A program made the translations under genes and the position numbers. Positions 6,594 through 9,666 of a stretch of 9,666 bases of DNA are shown here, piece by piece (positions within the stretch are counted from its first letter, which is position 1; each line of letters starts with the position of its first letter). The notes under the pieces are model-generated. The model saw nothing but the letters and a program-made list of their open reading frames with translations. It did no database searches and was not told where the DNA came from. Origin of the DNA: CBDUQI01 sp965369325 (GTDB lineage: Bacteria > Pseudomonadota > Gammaproteobacteria > Steroidobacterales > JBCBZW01); NCBI GenBank assembly GCA_965369325.1, contig CBDUQI010000222.1:1-9666 (forward strand). Direction: 5' to 3'.

Positions 6594-9413
6594 TTATTGA
6601 GGTGGGCAATCTTCGTGCTGCAGCCCTACCGCGGTGGAAGGTACCCGAGCCTGCACCCCAGCTTGTACCGCAGACGTAGTGTCTAGGCCCATGTCGACGT
6701 TCAACATCGCCCACGGGCATTCGCCACCGAAGAGTATCGGACCTCCAAAAATGACGTAGCTTTGGCCAGCATCTACCGTGCCATGAGGCGCTGCTAACGT
6801 CGCCCCTATAATCAGGTCGTTCTTGTAATCACCATTGACATCGCCGAGCCCGCTTACGTCGTGACTGAGGTGATCGTTTTCGGCGATTCCCCAGATGACA
6901 TATCCGGTGCTACCATCCAACTTAGAGACATCGATTTCTGATTCCGTCCAGTCTTTCTGCCCGTAGATAATGTAGGCCGCACCAGCTTTTTCTTTGCCGG
7001 CGGGATCGGCCCAATGGGCGCCAAGCAAAATGTCATCGACACTATCAGAGTTGATGTCGCCTACGCCGCTGACCGCATTCCCCGCATGGTCGTGTGCCTG
7101 GGTACCGGCGATGACGAACCCGTTGAGACCGTTCAGTGTGGATAGCTCAAAAGCCGGCCCGACGTTATCCGGCCTGCCAAATACCACGTATGCGCCGCCG
7201 CCGTTACTCTCCCCCATAGGGTCGATGCCGAAAGCACCTATCACGATGTCGGCGTAGCCGTCATGGTTGACGTCCCCTGCGGCGTTCACGTCGTGACCCA
7301 TCCAATCAAATTCCGTTATGCCATTGATGGCAAACCCATCGATCCCGTCCAGGTCCGCCAGGCGAAGAGGGGGTAGTTCGCCTGCTTCGCGCCCATACAC
7401 CAGATAGCTAATCCCTGCATCTTCGCGCCCGCTCGGGTCCCCGAACTGCGTCCCGATAACTAGATCATCCTTGCCATCGTCGTTAAAGTCCCCGGCGATG
7501 GCAACGGAGAATCCAGATTCATCGGTGGGACTCGCGCCTTCGATCACAAACCCGTCCGCGCCGTTGAGTACGGATAAGTCCAGGGGGTGGGGGTAGTTGC
7601 TATGACCGAAGCCGAAGATGATGTATGTGGCACCGGCGTTGTCCACGCCGCTTGGGTCTGCACCGAACGCACCGAGTACGATGTCGGGTACCCCATCGCC
7701 GTTGATGTCGCCGCCTCCCCCAACACTCCAGCCAAGCCGATCTCCCGGGTCTACCCCGTTGATAGCGAAGCCGTTGGTGCCATTGATGTCCGAAAGCGCC
7801 ATGCTGGTCGGGAATGTATCGCTTCCGAAAATTACATAGGCTTGTCCGGCGTCCTCCCTACCCTCCGGATCGGCCTTATCGGCACCGATCAGTATGTCAT
7901 CGAAGGGATCGCCGTTGATGTCTCCAAGCCCGATAACGCCTCGGCCCGAAAAGTCGTCCTCGTTAATACCGTATATGGCAAATCCGTTGGTTCCGTTAAG
8001 TTGCCCCAGCTCAACCGGACTATCCAAATCGTCCCCTCCGAAGACCACATAGGTAACGCCGGTTTCGCTGGCGCCGTTCGGGGTATCGGCCCAGGGTGCT
8101 GCAATGAGGATGTCGTTGGTACCATCGCCGTTAACATCGCCGGCCCAACTCACTGTATCGCCGGAGAGGTCGCCTGGGGCCTCGCCGTTCATTGCGTATC
8201 CGCGTGTACCTCTTAAGTTGTCCACTTCAACCCTGCTGGGTGAGGGGTGGCCGAGGGCAATCTGCATGTGGTCCAGTTCAAACCCGCCAAGTTCGGTGTC
8301 AATGATTACCGTCGAAATGCCGCCCGGATCAACGACGCCGATGAATCCTTCCAAGGCGTGGTCAGGTTCGCCAGGGTTCGCATCCAATATGGGCGATGTG
8401 ACACCGTCTACGATCAGGCGCGCGTGGCTGACTTGACTGCCTTGCTCGTCGTAAATCCACGCGCCAAAACCATAGACGGGAGAGCTGAACTCAATGAGCA
8501 TCTCCTGCCCCCGGTTGCCATCGGGCGACCGATTGAGGAGGACTTGATTGAATACCGTGCCCGGCTGACCATCTACAAAAAAATTCGACTGATGCACCTC
8601 CAATCCATCTGCTTGAGCTGATGTCAGAGACATGTGGCCCACCACTCCTTCCGGCAGGTGGTAGTACTCGAGATACTCGCCAAGGAGATAGTCTTCGAAG
8701 TCTTCTTCAATAAACTCTCCATCAACTGCAGTTTGCCATGCCATATCCCCATCGGGGTTTGGACCATTGCTGGTAAAGAACTCGTGAGTCGGCACGTATC
8801 CGCTGAGGATCTGTATCTGGTCCAAGTCGAACACGCCGTCCTGTTGCAGGACCTCCACGATTATCTCGGATATACCGTTCGGATCGATTACACCCAGGAA
8901 GCCCTCAACCGTGTGGTCCGGGTCGCCAGGGTTAGCATCAATGATCGCAGAGGCGACGCCGTCGGCGATCAGTTGTGCGCTGTTAGCAATGCTGCCTCCG
9001 TTGTCGTAGACCCATATGCCGAAACCCTCCACCGGCGGGGAAAACTCGATTCGCATCTGCTCTCCCCGCGCACCATTCGGCGCACGGTTGAGTATTGCGT
9101 GATTGAATACGGTGCCAGGCTGGCCGGTAACAAAAAAGTCGGAGTCACTTACTTCTAAGCCCGGTACGTCGGCGCCTACCAGCGAGAACGTTGCTGTACC
9201 GCCTGAGGCAAGCTGGTAGGTCTCAATAAAATCGCCAGCCGCAAACCCCTCGAAGTCGTCTTGTTCAAAGTTTACGGCGGCGGCTTGCCAGGCATCGTCA
9301 CCCTGCGGATCCGGGCCACTGCTGGTGTAGAACGTTTGCGCGCCAACGATGCTCGACCACGCCAGTACACCGAATAGTAGCGCGGAGTTTCTCGTTCGAC
9401 AGTAGTTGTTCAT
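6594..9413 (-). CDS. Secreted FG-GAP / integrin-alpha-type beta-propeller protein with a duplicated N-terminal module
   Basis: The product is 939 residues. The start at 9413 is preferred over an in-frame ATG at 9521 because GGAG (9421-9424) sits seven bases upstream and a signal peptide follows at once: C5-R-T-R, hydrophobic core 11-19, likely cleavage V-G-A25|Q. Residues 26-209 and 210-394 are two copies of one module, sharing F-x-T-S-x-G-P-x-P, G-Q-P-G-T-V-F-N (at 97 and 282), G-F-G-x-W and D-A-N-P-G-x-P-D-H. Residues 395-891 hold seven repeats of about 71 residues, each with G-F-x-I-x-G, a calcium-loop-like G-D-x-N-x-D-x-x-x-D, and A-G-x-x-Y-x-x-F/Y-G. Seven such repeats predict one closed seven-bladed propeller. 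The tail (892-939) has two Cys and no visible anchor or sorting signal. Such proteins are exported and often mediate adhesion or binding; the ligand here is unknown. It converges on the cyanophycin cluster and appears independent of it. Confidence 0.9.
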   Translation of the reverse strand: MNNYCRTRNSALLFGVLAWSSIVGAQTFYTSSGPDPQGDDAWQAAAVNFEQDDFEGFAAGDFIETYQLASGGTATFSLVGADVPGLEVSDSDFFVTGQPGTVFNHAILNRAPNGARGEQMRIEFSPPVEGFGIWVYDNGGSIANSAQLIADGVASAIIDANPGDPDHTVEGFLGVIDPNGISEIIVEVLQQDGVFDLDQIQILSGYVPTHEFFTSNGPNPDGDMAWQTAVDGEFIEEDFEDYLLGEYLEYYHLPEGVVGHMSLTSAQADGLEVHQSNFFVDGQPGTVFNQVLLNRSPDGNRGQEMLIEFSSPVYGFGAWIYDEQGSQVSHARLIVDGVTSPILDANPGEPDHALEGFIGVVDPGGISTVIIDTELGGFELDHMQIALGHPSPSRVEVDNLRGTRGYAMNGEAPGDLSGDTVSWAGDVNGDGTNDILIAAPWADTPNGASETGVTYVVFGGDDLDSPVELGQLNGTNGFAIYGINEDDFSGRGVIGLGDINGDPFDDILIGADKADPEGREDAGQAYVIFGSDTFPTSMALSDINGTNGFAINGVDPGDRLGWSVGGGGDINGDGVPDIVLGAFGADPSGVDNAGATYIIFGFGHSNYPHPLDLSVLNGADGFVIEGASPTDESGFSVAIAGDFNDDGKDDLVIGTQFGDPSGREDAGISYLVYGREAGELPPLRLADLDGIDGFAINGITEFDWMGHDVNAAGDVNHDGYADIVIGAFGIDPMGESNGGGAYVVFGRPDNVGPAFELSTLNGLNGFVIAGTQAHDHAGNAVSGVGDINSDSVDDILLGAHWADPAGKEKAGAAYIIYGQKDWTESEIDVSKLDGSTGYVIWGIAENDHLSHDVSGLGDVNGDYKNDLIIGATLAAPHGTVDAGQSYVIFGGPILFGGECPWAMLNVDMGLDTTSAVQAGVQARVPSTAVGLQHEDCPPQ
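6741..8231 (-). repeat. Seven tandem FG-GAP repeats (about 213 bp each) within the secreted-protein gene
   Basis: This stretch encodes residues 395-891. Each unit begins near x-x-L-x-G-x-x-G-F-x-I-x-G, continues through G-D-x-N-x-D (first copy Asp426-Asp434) and ends near Y-V-I-F-G. The copies clearly differ, so they are an old protein-level repeat and not a recent DNA tandem array. The loops in copies 2, 6 and 7 lack the usual Gly after the second loop Asp (P, S or Y instead). Confidence 0.85.
8232..9338 (-). repeat. Two-copy duplication of a ~185-residue module within the secreted-protein gene
   Basis: Residues 26-209 (about 8787-9338) and 210-394 (about 8232-8786) align along their whole length with few gaps; matching motifs are spaced 184-185 residues apart. 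Similarity is still visible at DNA level around 8547-8570 and 9102-9125, both coding for G-Q-P-G-T-V-F-N. The pattern of alternating hydrophobic strands with G-F-G-x-W-x-Y-D suggests a beta-sandwich, but I cannot assign a named family. Confidence 0.75.
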
Positions 9414-9666
9414 CGTTGTTCTCCATGAAGACCCAAATTCACAGCGAGCTCTCTGCGTACTCACTGTGTTCGCGAGATTGGATTCCCAACCCGTGATCGT
9501 TGTTGGACACGTGGCCCACAATACGGCCGCACGCGTCGTGGCCGTCTGAAGCTCACACTAGCGCGCTTAGGGAGGTCGCAGTGACCTCGCGCGTGCCAAC
9601 AGTGGTGGTTGGTGCAGCTCAGACGCACCAAGTTCAACATTGAATGGGTGGGTGTGGGATGGGAGG
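9414..9666. other. Intergenic region upstream of the secreted-protein gene; no gene seen
   Basis: I see no credible coding sequence here on either strand. It holds the GGAG ribosome-binding site for the minus-strand gene (9421-9424) and presumably its promoter, although no convincing -35/-10 pair can be picked by eye. Beyond that are four inverted repeats: ACGGCC/GGCCGT (9523-9528 with 9540-9545), GAGGTC/GACCTC (9572-9577 with 9583-9588), TTGGTGC/GCACCAA (9609-9615 with 9625-9631) and TTCAA/TTGAA (9633-9637 with 9640-9644). A G-rich motif ends the window. Confidence 0.5.
9646..9663 (+). other. Putative G-quadruplex motif
   Basis: GGGTGGGTGTGGGATGGG has four runs of three G separated by loops of 1, 3 and 2 bases, the classical pattern for a stable parallel quadruplex on the plus strand. 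It lies at the window edge, 233 bp upstream of the secreted-protein start on the opposite strand. What lies to its right is not visible, so any regulatory role is speculative. Confidence 0.45.

Noticed and set aside
7587..8216. A 209-codon plus-strand open frame inside the FG-GAP gene.
   Set aside because: It arises from the repetitive antisense codons of the FG-GAP repeats; the minus-strand frame has the signal peptide, ribosome-binding site and repeat periodicity.
9414..9521. A 36-residue N-terminal extension of the secreted protein from an in-frame ATG at 9521.
   Set aside because: It would bury the signal peptide behind an unrelated segment, and the ATG at 9413 has a well-placed GGAG.

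Overview
The window looks like chromosomal DNA from a GC-rich, non-cyanobacterial, Gram-negative bacterium, most likely a proteobacterium. I infer this from the codon usage, the proteobacterial-type pairing of cphA with a second cphA-like gene, and the style of the secreted FG-GAP protein. No species can be named from the sequence alone, and there are no rRNA, tRNA, IS or CRISPR features.

Positions 1-6057 hold a same-strand cluster for the nitrogen and carbon storage polymer cyanophycin (multi-L-arginyl-poly-L-aspartate). The order is the 3' half of an isoaspartyl dipeptidase gene (iadA, cut by the window edge), an intracellular cyanophycinase (cphB), a full-length cyanophycin synthetase (cphA), and a shorter cphA-like Mur-ligase gene (called cphA' here) that lacks the ATP-grasp domain. 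Together they would build the polymer (CphA, perhaps helped by CphA'), cut it to beta-Asp-Arg dipeptides (CphB) and split these to Asp and Arg (IadA). The largest gap in the cluster (140 bp, cphB to cphA) carries a perfect 9-bp hairpin between the degradative and biosynthetic halves.

A small membrane protein of unknown function (6102-6455, +) follows 44 bp after cphA'. A 138-bp convergent intergenic region with three inverted repeats comes next. The strongest is a perfect 10-bp stem that probably acts as a terminator.

Positions 6594-9413 on the minus strand encode a 939-residue secreted protein. It has a signal peptide, a duplicated module of about 185 residues with no family I recognise, seven FG-GAP repeats with calcium-binding loops (predicted seven-bladed integrin-alpha-like propeller), and a short tail. 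It appears unrelated to the cyanophycin genes.

The last 253 bp (9414-9666) contain no credible gene. They hold the ribosome-binding site and upstream region of the secreted-protein gene, a run of four inverted repeats and a G-quadruplex-type motif at the very edge.
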